DNA of 64,000 nt from Candidatus Omnitrophota bacterium (lineage in GTDB: Bacteria > Omnitrophota > Koll11 > 1-14-0-20-64-10). The stretch is from the NCBI GenBank assembly GCA_023818695.1, contig JAMWCF010000001.1:310001-374000 (forward strand), written 5' to 3'. Below, in pieces: positions 32,774 to 41,291 of this stretch (its first letter is position 1; each line of letters opens with the position of its first letter). Below the pieces are notes generated by a model. The model made no database searches. It was not told where the DNA came from and worked only from the letters and a program-made list of their open reading frames with translations. The position numbers were made by a program, and so were the translations under genes.

Positions 32774-34343
32774 AAAAATTCCCCTCTCTGTCGTCGTGCT
32801 GGCGAAAAATGAGGCCGGCCGGATCACCGAATGCCTCCGGTCGGTCGCCTGGGCCGACGAACTACTGGTCATCGACGATGACAGTTCCGACAACACCGCG
32901 GCGATCGCCCAATCGATGGGAGCCACAGTCCTGCGCCGAACAATGGACATCGAGGGCCGCCACCGGAACTGGGCCCATTCCCAGGCCAAACATCCCTGGA
33001 TCCTGAGTCTGGATGCCGACGAACGGGTCACCCCCGAACTGGAGCAGGAGATCCGCCGGCTGTTCGCCGACGGCCCCCAGTACGAGATCTACACCATCCC
33101 CAGAAGGAATTACATCGGCACCCGGTGGGTCCAGCACGGGGGATGGTACCCCAGCTCCCAGGTGAAGCTGTTCAAACCGGCCGTCTTTCGATGGGAGGAG
33201 ACGACGGTCCATCCGCGGGCAATCTCCGACCGGCCATGGGGCACCCTTCGAAGCGATATCATCCATTATTCCTACAGGGATCTCGGTGATTTCATCGGAA
33301 AACTGAACAGGCAAACGACCCTCGAAGCCCAGAAATGGGTTCAGGACGGCCGCCGGATGACGGCGGGCAAGGCGCTGTGGAGGACGGGCGACCGGTTCTA
33401 CCGAACCTGGGTGGGGAAGAAGGGAAGGCGGGACGGTTTCTTGGGATACGTCGTCGCCGTCTTCGCCGGCTTTTACCAGTTCTTGAGCTTCGCGAAATAC
33501 TGGCACTGGAAACACCGGGGGAAGGAAAGGCCGCCGGACATCAACGGAACAGGATCGCTCAAGGGGAGAAACCGCAGCAGACTCTCGGCCGTGATCCTGG
33601 CCAAGAACGCCGCGGAGAAGATCAGACCCTGTCTGGAATCGGTCCGGTGGATGGACGAGGTCATTGTCGTGGACGGGGGATCGACCGACGGGACGCAGGA
33701 GATCTGCCGCCGGGCTGAAGCGCGGGTGATCGTGGACGAAACGAGCGACGATTTCGGGAAACTGCGCAATGCCGGGACGGCAGCCGCCAGCGGAGACTGG
33801 ATACTGCAGTTGGACGCCGATGAGGTGGTCATGCCGGACTTCCGGAAATGGCTCGAATCGCTGGCGCCCGAACCCAAACCCTACGCGGCCTACAAGTTCC
33901 GGCGGCGCAATAATTTTCTCGGCCACTGGATGCGTCACGGCGGGTGGGATCACCTCTCGCTGCACCTCTTTCACAGGGGCAGCGCCCGCTACGAGGGCCG
34001 GGTCCATGAGAAACTGCTGGTGGAAGGAGCCGTGGGAACCCTGCCGGTGGGGGTGGAGCATTATCCCTTCGGCTCCCTGGAGGAATTCATGGAGAGGCAG
34101 AACCGGTACACCCTCCTGGAGGCCCGCCAGATGCTGGAATCGAACCCAACTCCCCCCATGAAAGAGATCTGGCGGCAGACAACCCTCAAACCAGCAAAAC
34201 TGTTCTGGAAGCTGTACATTAAAAAGCAGGGGTTCCGGGAGGGAATGATCGGATTCATCTTCTGCGGACTCTTCGCGTTCGTCCATTTCATGAAATGGAT
34301 CAAAGTGTGGGAAATGACTTATGCCAAAAGCGAACCGGTGTAA
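32766..34343 (+). CDS. two-domain GT2 glycosyltransferase (tandem WaaE/KdtX-like domains)
   Basis: This single 525-aa chain contains two complete GT2 domains of the WaaE/KdtX (SunS-like) type. Domain 1 (about 8-250) has SVVVLAKNEAGRITECLRSV, LLVIDDDSSDNTAAIA, ILSLDADERVTPEL and RRNYIGTRWVQHGGWYP. Domain 2 (about 272-525) has SAVILAKNAAEKIRPCLESV, VIVVDGGSTDGTQEIC, ILQLDADEVVMPDF and RRNNFLGHWMRHGGWD. Each keeps its own DxD site and a C-terminal amphipathic helix region, so both may be active. WaaE-type enzymes add glucose or heptose to LPS inner core. I choose ATG 32766 over an upstream in-frame GTG at 32745. It overlaps both neighbours. Confidence 0.85.
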   Translation: MSEKIPLSVVVLAKNEAGRITECLRSVAWADELLVIDDDSSDNTAAIAQSMGATVLRRTMDIEGRHRNWAHSQAKHPWILSLDADERVTPELEQEIRRLFADGPQYEIYTIPRRNYIGTRWVQHGGWYPSSQVKLFKPAVFRWEETTVHPRAISDRPWGTLRSDIIHYSYRDLGDFIGKLNRQTTLEAQKWVQDGRRMTAGKALWRTGDRFYRTWVGKKGRRDGFLGYVVAVFAGFYQFLSFAKYWHWKHRGKERPPDINGTGSLKGRNRSRLSAVILAKNAAEKIRPCLESVRWMDEVIVVDGGSTDGTQEICRRAEARVIVDETSDDFGKLRNAGTAAASGDWILQLDADEVVMPDFRKWLESLAPEPKPYAAYKFRRRNNFLGHWMRHGGWDHLSLHLFHRGSARYEGRVHEKLLVEGAVGTLPVGVEHYPFGSLEEFMERQNRYTLLEARQMLESNPTPPMKEIWRQTTLKPAKLFWKLYIKKQGFREGMIGFIFCGLFAFVHFMKWIKVWEMTYAKSEPV

Positions 34344-34932
34344 AAAGCGGGCCGTTTTCCTCGATAGAGATGGGGTCATCAATCTACCTCCCAAACACCG
34401 GTTCATCAGACATTGGGATGAGTTCCGGTTCATCCCGGGGACCCTTGCCGCCATCCGGCGGATGACCGTCCGGAAGATCGCGCTGGTGATCATCTCCAAC
34501 CAGTCCGGCGTGGGTCGCCGGATCATGAGCCGGGCCCGGCTGGAAGAGATCCACCGCCGGATGATGGCTGCCGTCCGCCGACACGGCGGAAAGATCCTGG
34601 CGGCCTACTACTGCACCCACCATCCGGACCGGCGCTGCGGATGCCGGAAGCCCAAAACAGGGATGCTCACAAAAGCCGCGCGTGAACACGGAATCGATCT
34701 GAACCGATCGATCGTTGTCGGGGACAGGGAAACCGACATTCTGATGGCCCATGCAGCCGGCTGCCGCAGCGCCCTGGTCCTTTCCGGCAAACACGATAGG
34801 AAAAGCGCCAGCCGACTCGCCGTCCGTCCGGACAAAATCTTCCCGGACCTGTCCAGGACCGTCCCCTGGATACTCAAGGAAATGCAAAAGAAACCAAGCG
34901 CCGCCATCCCCACTCCGGGGAGGCCTGCTTGA
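34321..34932 (+). CDS. gmhB: D-glycero-D-manno-heptose-1,7-bisphosphate 7-phosphatase (HAD family)
   Basis: This 203-aa HAD phosphatase in the heptose pathway removes the 7-phosphate from heptose bisphosphate before activation to an ADP- or GDP-heptose. The nucleophile and acid/base are D15 and D17 in FLDRDGVIN. The second motif is VIISNQSGVGRR. The GmhB zinc site is present: C98, H100, C106, C108 in YYCTHHPDRRCGCRKPKTG. Motif III VVGDRETDILMA closes the fold. It overlaps the two-domain GT2 gene by 23 bp. Together with two GT9 genes it argues for a heptose-containing core. No gmhA or hldE/hldD is visible here. Confidence 0.9.
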   Translation: MPKANRCKKRAVFLDRDGVINLPPKHRFIRHWDEFRFIPGTLAAIRRMTVRKIALVIISNQSGVGRRIMSRARLEEIHRRMMAAVRRHGGKILAAYYCTHHPDRRCGCRKPKTGMLTKAAREHGIDLNRSIVVGDRETDILMAHAAGCRSALVLSGKHDRKSASRLAVRPDKIFPDLSRTVPWILKEMQKKPSAAIPTPGRPA

Positions 34933-34942
34933 GGAGGCTTTG

Positions 34943-36055
34943 ATGCGGATCCTTCTCCTGCATGTGCCGGCCGGCGCGGGGCATCAACGGGCCTGCGAAG
35001 CAATCGCGGCCGCCTTCCATGAAAGGGGGCTGCAGATCGACGTCACGGTCAAAGACGCTCTCATCGGAGGCAACCGCATCTACCGGTGGGCGTTCACGAA
35101 GGGGTATATCCGGCTGATCCATTCGTTCCCTTTTCTGTGGGGGATCGCCTATTACCTGACCGACATCCGGCCCTTGAACGGATTGATGCAGCGGCTTCAC
35201 CGCTTGAGCAACGCCATGCACGGCAGCCGTCTCTCATCCTACCTGATCGAAAAGAAACCGGACGTCATCATCGGAACCCATTTCTTCCCAATGGAGGTGG
35301 CCGGCTGGCTTAAGTCGAGGGGAAAGATCACGAGCCGGCTTATCACGGTGGTAACCGATTACCAGCCGCACGCCCTGTGGGCCGCGCCTGGCATCGACAC
35401 CTACGTCGTCGCCTCTCCCGAAGCGGGAGAAGAGTTGAGAAAGCGGGGGATCCCTCCGGACAAAATCAAACTGATCGGCATACCGGTCGATCCTAAATTT
35501 TCGTTCAACGGCACCCGTCCGGAGCTGGTCAAGAAACTCGGCTTGAAAGAGGGGACCTTCACCGTGCTGGTTGGCTCCGGTGGAGCGGGGACCGGTCCGG
35601 TGGTTGCACTGGTCAAGGCGCTGTGCGAATCCCAGGAACCGGTCCAGATGCTGGTTGTCGCCGGCTCCAACACCTCCCTCTTCGAAAAACTGGTCAGGAT
35701 GAAACCGTCCCTGCGGCACCCGGTGCATGTCTACGGCTTCATCAATAATATGGACGAGCTGATGGAGATCGCCGACCTGGTCGTCTCGAAACCGGGAGGG
35801 CTCACCTGCACCGAAGCGCTGGCCAAACAGGTGCCCCTGGTGCTGGTCGCCCCCATCCCCGGCCAGGAAACGAACAACGCAAAAACGATGGTCTCCATGG
35901 GGGTGGCGGTCTGGGCGCGGAACGTCCAAGCGGCGGCCGGCTGGGTCCAGAAATTGCGGAACAACCGGCCGCTCCTGGAGGAGATGCGTCAAAAAGCGAA
36001 GGAACAGGCCTGTCCGGACGCAGCGGCCCGGATCACCCGCCTGGTGATGCCATGA
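34943..36055 (+). CDS. GT28 glycosyltransferase, MGDG-synthase/UgtP-like
   Basis: This 370-aa GT-B enzyme resembles diacylglycerol glucosyltransferases (UgtP) and MGDG synthases, which transfer hexose to diacylglycerol or a similar lipid at the membrane. The N-terminal MGDG_synth part has LLHVPAGAGHQRACEAIAAA and DVIIGTHFFPMEVAGWL with TVVTDYQPHALW. The C-terminal GT28 part has VLVGSGGAGTGPVVALVKAL, VYGFINNMDELMEIADL and SKPGGLTCTEALAKQVP. An excellent ribosome site (GAGGAGG at 34931-34937) sets the ATG at 34943. It closes the glycan operon. Processive glycolipid synthesis is inferred from the family only. Confidence 0.85.
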   Translation: MRILLLHVPAGAGHQRACEAIAAAFHERGLQIDVTVKDALIGGNRIYRWAFTKGYIRLIHSFPFLWGIAYYLTDIRPLNGLMQRLHRLSNAMHGSRLSSYLIEKKPDVIIGTHFFPMEVAGWLKSRGKITSRLITVVTDYQPHALWAAPGIDTYVVASPEAGEELRKRGIPPDKIKLIGIPVDPKFSFNGTRPELVKKLGLKEGTFTVLVGSGGAGTGPVVALVKALCESQEPVQMLVVAGSNTSLFEKLVRMKPSLRHPVHVYGFINNMDELMEIADLVVSKPGGLTCTEALAKQVPLVLVAPIPGQETNNAKTMVSMGVAVWARNVQAAAGWVQKLRNNRPLLEEMRQKAKEQACPDAAARITRLVMP

Positions 36056-36732
36056 GCATGAACCGGCAGGAGCTTATCACGCTCATCGAACAGGGAAAAC
36101 GGTTTTTGGAATCCCAGAAACGGCTCGGTATCGAGTGGATTGGCTTTCGCTGGGATGCCGCGGCGGGAAAAAGCAAAGCGGAGATCCTGGAACCGATCCG
36201 CTTCAAAGCGCTCGCGTGCCGCGCCTGCACGCTGGCCAAGGAACGCCGCTCCGTGGTCTGGGGGGAAGGGTCGCTGGACGCCCCGGTGGTCTTCGTCGGG
36301 GAGGGGCCGGGACGGGACGAAGATGAACAGGGCAGACCCTTCGTCGGCCGGGCCGGGGAACTCCTCAATAAAATGATCAAGGCGATGGGATTCCAGAGGG
36401 AACAGGTCTACATCGCCAACATCGTCAAATGCCGCCCCCCGATGAACAGAGTCCCGGAACCGGACGAGGTCGCCGCCTGCCACCCGTTTCTGGAGGCGCA
36501 GCTGACCGTCATTCAACCGAAGGTGATCTGCGCCCTCGGCCGGACCGCCGCGAACAACCTCCTTGGAATCGACGCCCCCATGGGGATGCTGCGGGGCCGC
36601 GTTTTCGAGTGGCGGGGAATTCCGATGGTGGCGACATTCCATCCGGCCTATCTCCTGCGCAATCCTTCGGCCAAGACGGACGCTTGGAAAGACCTCCAGA
36701 AAGTCATGAATATTCTGGGAATGAAGAAATGA
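36052..36732 (+). CDS. family 4 (type IV) uracil-DNA glycosylase with [4Fe-4S] cluster
   Basis: This 226-aa DNA repair enzyme excises uracil from deaminated DNA. Four cluster cysteines are present with family spacing: C56, C59, C127 and C143 (the last two 16 apart). The active-site motif is GEGPGRDEDEQGRPFVG (from about 83), and the second is FHPAYLLRN near the C-terminus. The N-terminal roughly 45 residues extend beyond minimal thermophile homologues, as in many mesophilic bacteria. The ATG at 36052 overlaps the preceding stop (ATGA); codon 3 is another Met. Its 3' end overlaps priA. Confidence 0.92.
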   Translation: MSMNRQELITLIEQGKRFLESQKRLGIEWIGFRWDAAAGKSKAEILEPIRFKALACRACTLAKERRSVVWGEGSLDAPVVFVGEGPGRDEDEQGRPFVGRAGELLNKMIKAMGFQREQVYIANIVKCRPPMNRVPEPDEVAACHPFLEAQLTVIQPKVICALGRTAANNLLGIDAPMGMLRGRVFEWRGIPMVATFHPAYLLRNPSAKTDAWKDLQKVMNILGMKK

Positions 36733-38732
36733 ACGAACCCCGGAAATTCGCGGAAGTGGCCGTCGGCCTGCCCGTGCAGAGTACGTTCCATTACCGGGTT
36801 CCGGCCCGCTTCCAGAGCCGGATCGGGGTCGGTCAGCGGGTGATGGTCCCCTTCGGGCACAGGCGCCTGCTGGGGGTGATCGTCGATTTCGTGGCCCGCC
36901 CCGAAGTGGCCGCGGTCAAACCGATCGACACCGTCCTCGATAACGAGGCGGTTCTGGAACCGGACCTGCTGCAGTTGACCCGCTGGATGGGCCGCCATTA
37001 CCAGGTCGGATGGGGGGAAACGATCCAAACGGCGCTGCCGGTCCCTTTCAGGCGAGGTCAGTCGGACACGAAGCCCCGCGAGGAGGAGGAACCGGCGCCG
37101 CTGGTCCCCCATGAGCCGCCCCGGCTGACCGCCGCGCAGCGCGCCGTCCTGGAGCCGATCCAAAAGGCGATCGAAACCGGCGAGCACCAGATCTTTCTTC
37201 TCCACGGGGTCACGGGAAGCGGAAAAACAGAGGTCTACCTGCAGGCGATCCGGACGGCACTGGAGAAAAACCTTTCCAGCATCGTTCTCGTGCCGGAAAT
37301 CTCCCTGACGCCTCAAACCATCGAGCGGTTCCAGGGCCGCTTCGGGAGGAAAGAAGTGGCTCTTCTGCACAGCGGCATGCTGGAAAGCCGCCGGCTCCAG
37401 GAGTGGAAGAGGATCCGCTCCGGGGAAGCGCGGGTGGTGGTGGGGGCCCGCTCGGCGGTTTTCGCGCCGATCCGGTCGCTGGGACTCATCGTGGTGGACG
37501 AGGAGCATGAACCGTCCTATAAACAGGACGACTCCCCCCGCTACCATGCCAGGGAGGTCGCCATCCAGCGGGCGGTTTTGAACAAAGCGGTCGTCCTCCT
37601 GGGCAGCGCCACCCCCTCCCTCGAGTCGTATGAGAAAGCGCAGCGGGGAGAAATCCGGCTCCTGGAGCTGAAAGAGAGGGTCGAGGAGATCCCCCTGCCG
37701 GCCATCGACATCGTCGATATGCGCCAGGAGATCCCCCGCGGACGCCATTCCTTCATCTTTTCCAGGAAGCTGGAGGAGGCGATCGCAAAAACGCTGGAGG
37801 AAAAACAGCAGGCGATCCTTTTCCTGAACCGCCGGGGCTTCTCCACCTTTGCTCAATGCAGAAAATGCGGCCACACCATGCGCTGCCGGTCCTGCCAGAT
37901 CGCGCTGACCTACCACATTGAAACCAAAGAGATGATCTGCCACTACTGCACGGCGGCGGTCCCTGCGCCGGAGCTGTGTCCCCAGTGCCGATCCGGTTAT
38001 CTGCGGTTCTTCGGAACCGGCACGCAGCGGGTCGAAAGCGAGCTGGCGAAAAATTTCCCGCACGCCAGGATCGCCAGGATGGACACAGACGCCACGCGCG
38101 TGCGCGGCTCCCATGAAAAAATCCTCGGCGCGTTCCGGCGTGGCGAAACCGACATCCTGATCGGCACGCAGATGGTGGCCAAAGGGCTGGACTATCCCCG
38201 CGTTACTCTGGTGGGGGTCATTTCAGCCGACACCGCCCTGAACCTGCCTGATTTCCGGTCCGCCGAAAGAACGTTCAACCTGTTGACGCAGGTGGCCGGG
38301 CGGGCAGGGCGCAGCCACCTGGCCGGACGGGTCATCGTCCAGACCTACGCCCCACACCACTACGCCATTCAGGCGGCCAGCCGCCACGATTACCGCGCCT
38401 TCTACAACCAGGAGATCCAGGTTCGAAAGGAATTGAACCTTCCGCCGTTCAGCCGGCTCATCCAGCTGGTCAGCCGCTCCCCCAGCGCCCCGAAAGGGCT
38501 GGCCTTCGCCGAAAAAGCGGCCCAGGAATTGAGGAAGCACCTCCAGGGCCAGCCGGTGGAGATCGTGGGACCCTCTCCGGCTCCGATCCATAAGCTCCGG
38601 CGCCAGGTGAGATGGCAGATCCTGATAAAAACGGCTGTTTCGGATAAAATCGAAATGACGGTGGGGGAGGCGCTAAAGCGCCTCCATCCTCCCAAAGGAT
38701 GCCATCTGGCGGTCGACGTGGATCCTCTTTAG
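36729..38732 (+). CDS. priA: primosomal replication protein N' (PriA helicase)
   Basis: This 667-aa superfamily 2 helicase restarts stalled replication forks. The N-terminal DNA-binding domain begins AEVAVGLPVQSTFHYRVPAR. Walker A is HGVTGSGKTEVYL, and the DEAH-type box is VVDEEHEPSYKQ. Two zinc sites are visible in the insert (CRKCGHTMRCRSC, CHYC and CPQC). Motif V/VI regions are GTQMVAKGLDYPRVTLVGV and QVAGRAGRSHLAGRVI. The ATG at 36729 overlaps the previous stop by ATGA. The length is a little shorter than E. coli PriA (732). Confidence 0.95.
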   Translation: MNEPRKFAEVAVGLPVQSTFHYRVPARFQSRIGVGQRVMVPFGHRRLLGVIVDFVARPEVAAVKPIDTVLDNEAVLEPDLLQLTRWMGRHYQVGWGETIQTALPVPFRRGQSDTKPREEEEPAPLVPHEPPRLTAAQRAVLEPIQKAIETGEHQIFLLHGVTGSGKTEVYLQAIRTALEKNLSSIVLVPEISLTPQTIERFQGRFGRKEVALLHSGMLESRRLQEWKRIRSGEARVVVGARSAVFAPIRSLGLIVVDEEHEPSYKQDDSPRYHAREVAIQRAVLNKAVVLLGSATPSLESYEKAQRGEIRLLELKERVEEIPLPAIDIVDMRQEIPRGRHSFIFSRKLEEAIAKTLEEKQQAILFLNRRGFSTFAQCRKCGHTMRCRSCQIALTYHIETKEMICHYCTAAVPAPELCPQCRSGYLRFFGTGTQRVESELAKNFPHARIARMDTDATRVRGSHEKILGAFRRGETDILIGTQMVAKGLDYPRVTLVGVISADTALNLPDFRSAERTFNLLTQVAGRAGRSHLAGRVIVQTYAPHHYAIQAASRHDYRAFYNQEIQVRKELNLPPFSRLIQLVSRSPSAPKGLAFAEKAAQELRKHLQGQPVEIVGPSPAPIHKLRRQVRWQILIKTAVSDKIEMTVGEALKRLHPPKGCHLAVDVDPL

Positions 38733-38735
38733 AAA

Positions 38736-39251
38736 ATGGCGACGATCAAGCTGATAAAAGAACCGGCTCCGATCCTCCACCAGCCGGCCGAACGGGTGCG
38801 CGAGATTTCAAGCGATATCCGGCATCTGATCGATTCAATGATCCAGACGATGCACGCCGCGCGGGGAGTGGGGCTGGCGGCAAACCAGGTGGACTCTCCC
38901 TGGTCCGTCCTGGTGGCCAGCGACAACGGCGTCCCGGGGAAGGAGCTCGTGCTGATCAACCCGGTACTCCTCAAACAATCGGGGCGGCACACCGCCGCGG
39001 AGGGCTGCCTGTCCCTTCCCGGCATTGCCTGCGAAGTAACCCGCGCGGCCAGGGTCACCGTGCAGGGGTGGGACCGTGAAGGCCGCACCGTTACGATCGA
39101 GGCGGAAAACCTCCTGGCGAAGATCCTCCAGCATGAGATCGACCATCTGGCCGGCCGGCTTTTCGTCGACCGCCTCGGCGTCCTGAAACGACGCAAACTC
39201 CTGAAGGAGTACCGGAACCTTCAGAAGGCGCTCGGACAGATCGAGGTCTGA
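38736..39251 (+). CDS. def: peptide deformylase
   Basis: This 171-aa metalloenzyme removes the formyl group from nascent proteins. The three family motifs are present: GVGLAANQV (44-52), EGCLS (89-93) with metal ligand C91, and HEIDH (133-137) with H133, E134 and H137. The ATG at 38736 comes 3 bp after the priA stop. Its stop overlaps the fmt start by one base (TGATG). The def-fmt pairing is a common bacterial arrangement and couples formylation and deformylation of the initiator methionine. Confidence 0.95.
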   Translation: MATIKLIKEPAPILHQPAERVREISSDIRHLIDSMIQTMHAARGVGLAANQVDSPWSVLVASDNGVPGKELVLINPVLLKQSGRHTAAEGCLSLPGIACEVTRAARVTVQGWDREGRTVTIEAENLLAKILQHEIDHLAGRLFVDRLGVLKRRKLLKEYRNLQKALGQIEV

Positions 39252-40210
39252 TGCGGATCCTCTTCTTCGGCACGCCCGATTTCGCGGTCCCGGCCCTCAC
39301 CCAGCTGCTGGAGTCGTCCCACGAGGTGGCCGCCGTCGTCACGCAGCCGGACAGGCCGAAGGGGAGGTCTTCGCGGCCTGTCCCTTCGCCGGCGAAAGAA
39401 GCGGCACTCAAGGCGTCGCTGCCTGTCCTTCAACCGGAGGACCCGTCGGCAGAACCGTTCCTGAACTCCCTGCGGCCGCTGGCGGCGGAGATCGCTGTGG
39501 TGGTGGCCTACGGGCGGCTCCTCTCGGACGAACTTCTGGCCTCTTTCCCGAAAGGGGCGGTGAACCTGCACCCCTCTCTTCTTCCCAAATACCGGGGAGC
39601 CGCCCCCATCCAGTGGGCGCTGATCCGTGGTGAAAAGGAAACCGGAGTCACCATCTTCCAGCTTGACCGCCGTCTGGATCACGGTCCCATTCTTTTGCAG
39701 GTTCATCACCCGATCGATCCGGAGGATGACGCCGTCAGCTTAAGCGGCCTGCTGGCCGACCTGGGTGCCCGGACCCTGATCGACGCGCTGGAGAGGGTGG
39801 AGGCCGGAGAAACCCATCCCCACCCGCAGAATGATGAAGAAGCTACTTTCGCGCCACCCCTTCAAAAAGGGGACGGTCTGCTGGATTGGACACAGGACTG
39901 TCTGTCCGTGCATAACAGGGTCAGGGGGGTCCAGCCCTGGCCCGGCGCCTTTTCTGAAGCGAACGGTAAAATCCTGAAGATCTTCAAAACCACGCCGGAC
40001 CCGGCCGCTGCCGGCGGCGCGGAGCCAGGCACGGTCTTGAGCGCCGATCCGAACAAGGGACTCTGGATCCAGACCGGCAAAGGGGCGCTGCGGATCGATC
40101 GGCTGCAGCTCGAGGGGGGCAGGGAGATGGACACCGGTCCCTTTTTAAGGGGACACCCCTTTTTCCGGCCGGGCCTGCGGTTCGCCGCCCGAAGGAGGTC
40201 CCATGCCTGA
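39251..40210 (+). CDS. fmt: methionyl-tRNA formyltransferase
   Basis: This 319-aa enzyme transfers formyl from 10-formyl-tetrahydrofolate to Met-tRNA. It shows MRILFFGTPDFAVPALTQLL, VVTQPDRPKGR, the active-site region NLHPSLLPKYRGAAPIQWA (with Asn, His and Ser in place), ETGVTIFQLDRRLDHGPIL with the catalytic Asp, and a C-terminal OB-like domain (NRVRGVQPWPGAF). The length is typical. It starts within the def stop codon and its end overlaps the first galT-like gene, whose ribosome site lies inside fmt. Confidence 0.95.
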   Translation: MRILFFGTPDFAVPALTQLLESSHEVAAVVTQPDRPKGRSSRPVPSPAKEAALKASLPVLQPEDPSAEPFLNSLRPLAAEIAVVVAYGRLLSDELLASFPKGAVNLHPSLLPKYRGAAPIQWALIRGEKETGVTIFQLDRRLDHGPILLQVHHPIDPEDDAVSLSGLLADLGARTLIDALERVEAGETHPHPQNDEEATFAPPLQKGDGLLDWTQDCLSVHNRVRGVQPWPGAFSEANGKILKIFKTTPDPAAAGGAEPGTVLSADPNKGLWIQTGKGALRIDRLQLEGGREMDTGPFLRGHPFFRPGLRFAARRRSHA

Positions 40211-41291
40211 ACTCCGCAAGGACCCTCTCACGAACCGCTGGGTCATCATCTCCACCGAGAGGGCCAAACGGCCCGACGAATTCCTGGAGATCACGCCCGA
40301 TCAGGATGCGGCGGCTCTGGAGGAATGTCCTTTCTGCGCCGGCAACGAAATCAAGACGGCTCCTGAAATCACGGCATTAAGACCCGCCGGCGGGGCCCCC
40401 AACAGCCCCGGCTGGAGCGTGAGGGTGATCCCATCCGTCGCGCCGGTCCTGCGGATCGAGGGCTCTCTGGAGCAGAAGTCGGATGGGGTCCACAGCGCGG
40501 TTTCCGGCATCGGGGCGCACGAGCTGGTGATCGAAACGCCGCACCACATCCGGTCCCTCTGGAACCTCCCCGATGAGCAGATCCGGTCGGTCATCCAGGC
40601 CTACATCCAAAGGATCGTGGATCTGGAGAGGGACCCCCGGTTCAAATATGTCATGCTCTTCAAAAATTACGGCAAGGCGGCCGGAGAAGGGCGGTTCCGG
40701 CACAGCCGTTCCCAGCTCATCGCCCTGCCGATCACCCCCATTCGCCTGCGGGATGAACTGGGAGGATCCCGCCTTTACTTTCAGATGAAACAGCGCTGCA
40801 TCTTCTGCGACATCATCCGCCAGGAATCCGAGACGCAGGAAAGGATCGCGGCCGAGACTGCCTCTTTCGTGGCGCTGGCGCCGTTTGCCTCTCGGTTTCC
40901 GTTCGAGGTCTGGATTCTCCCGAAGAACCATTCGTCAGACTTCACGAGGATGCCGCCTCCCCAGCAATCCGACCTGGCCACCATCCTGAAGATAACACTC
41001 GGGAAGCTCTGCGCTGCCCTCGGCGATCCGCCGCTGAACTACATCCTTCATACCGCTCCCTTCAGGCGTCCCCACCCGGGCTACTGGCAGACCATCGACA
41101 ACGATTTCCACTGGCACCTGGAGATCATGCCGCGCCTGACCCGGGTGGCCGGTTTCGAGTGGGGATCCGGGTTTTACATCAACCCGATCACGCCGGAGGA
41201 GACGGCCCGCTTCCTGCGCCGGGCCGTTTTCCCTCTGCCCCCGGAACCCCGTCCACAGCAGCCGGTGACGGAGGAGGGGAAAAATGGCTGA
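40203..41291 (+). CDS. galactose-1-phosphate uridylyltransferase family protein lacking the nucleophilic histidine
   Basis: This 362-aa HIT-superfamily protein aligns over its whole length with GalT/ADP-glucose-phosphorylase-like enzymes: MPELRKDPLTNRWVIISTER, the zinc pair in ECPFCAGNE, GIGAHELVIETPHH, RCIFCDIIRQE and HLEIMPRLTRVAGFEWGSG. The catalytic H-x-H reads H167-S168-R169. Arg replaces the histidine that carries the uridylyl group, and the preceding glycine loop is altered (EGRFR instead of GASVS in its neighbour). It is probably unable to do the standard reaction. GalT enzymes are dimers with shared active sites, so it could be a partner of the next gene's product. The ATG is set by GAAGGAGG at 40192-40199. 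Confidence 0.85.
   Translation: MPELRKDPLTNRWVIISTERAKRPDEFLEITPDQDAAALEECPFCAGNEIKTAPEITALRPAGGAPNSPGWSVRVIPSVAPVLRIEGSLEQKSDGVHSAVSGIGAHELVIETPHHIRSLWNLPDEQIRSVIQAYIQRIVDLERDPRFKYVMLFKNYGKAAGEGRFRHSRSQLIALPITPIRLRDELGGSRLYFQMKQRCIFCDIIRQESETQERIAAETASFVALAPFASRFPFEVWILPKNHSSDFTRMPPPQQSDLATILKITLGKLCAALGDPPLNYILHTAPFRRPHPGYWQTIDNDFHWHLEIMPRLTRVAGFEWGSGFYINPITPEETARFLRRAVFPLPPEPRPQQPVTEEGKNG

Noticed and set aside
32862..34526. A 554-aa minus-strand open frame
   Set aside because: It covers the two-domain GT2 gene and the start of gmhB, both with diagnostic motifs on the plus strand.
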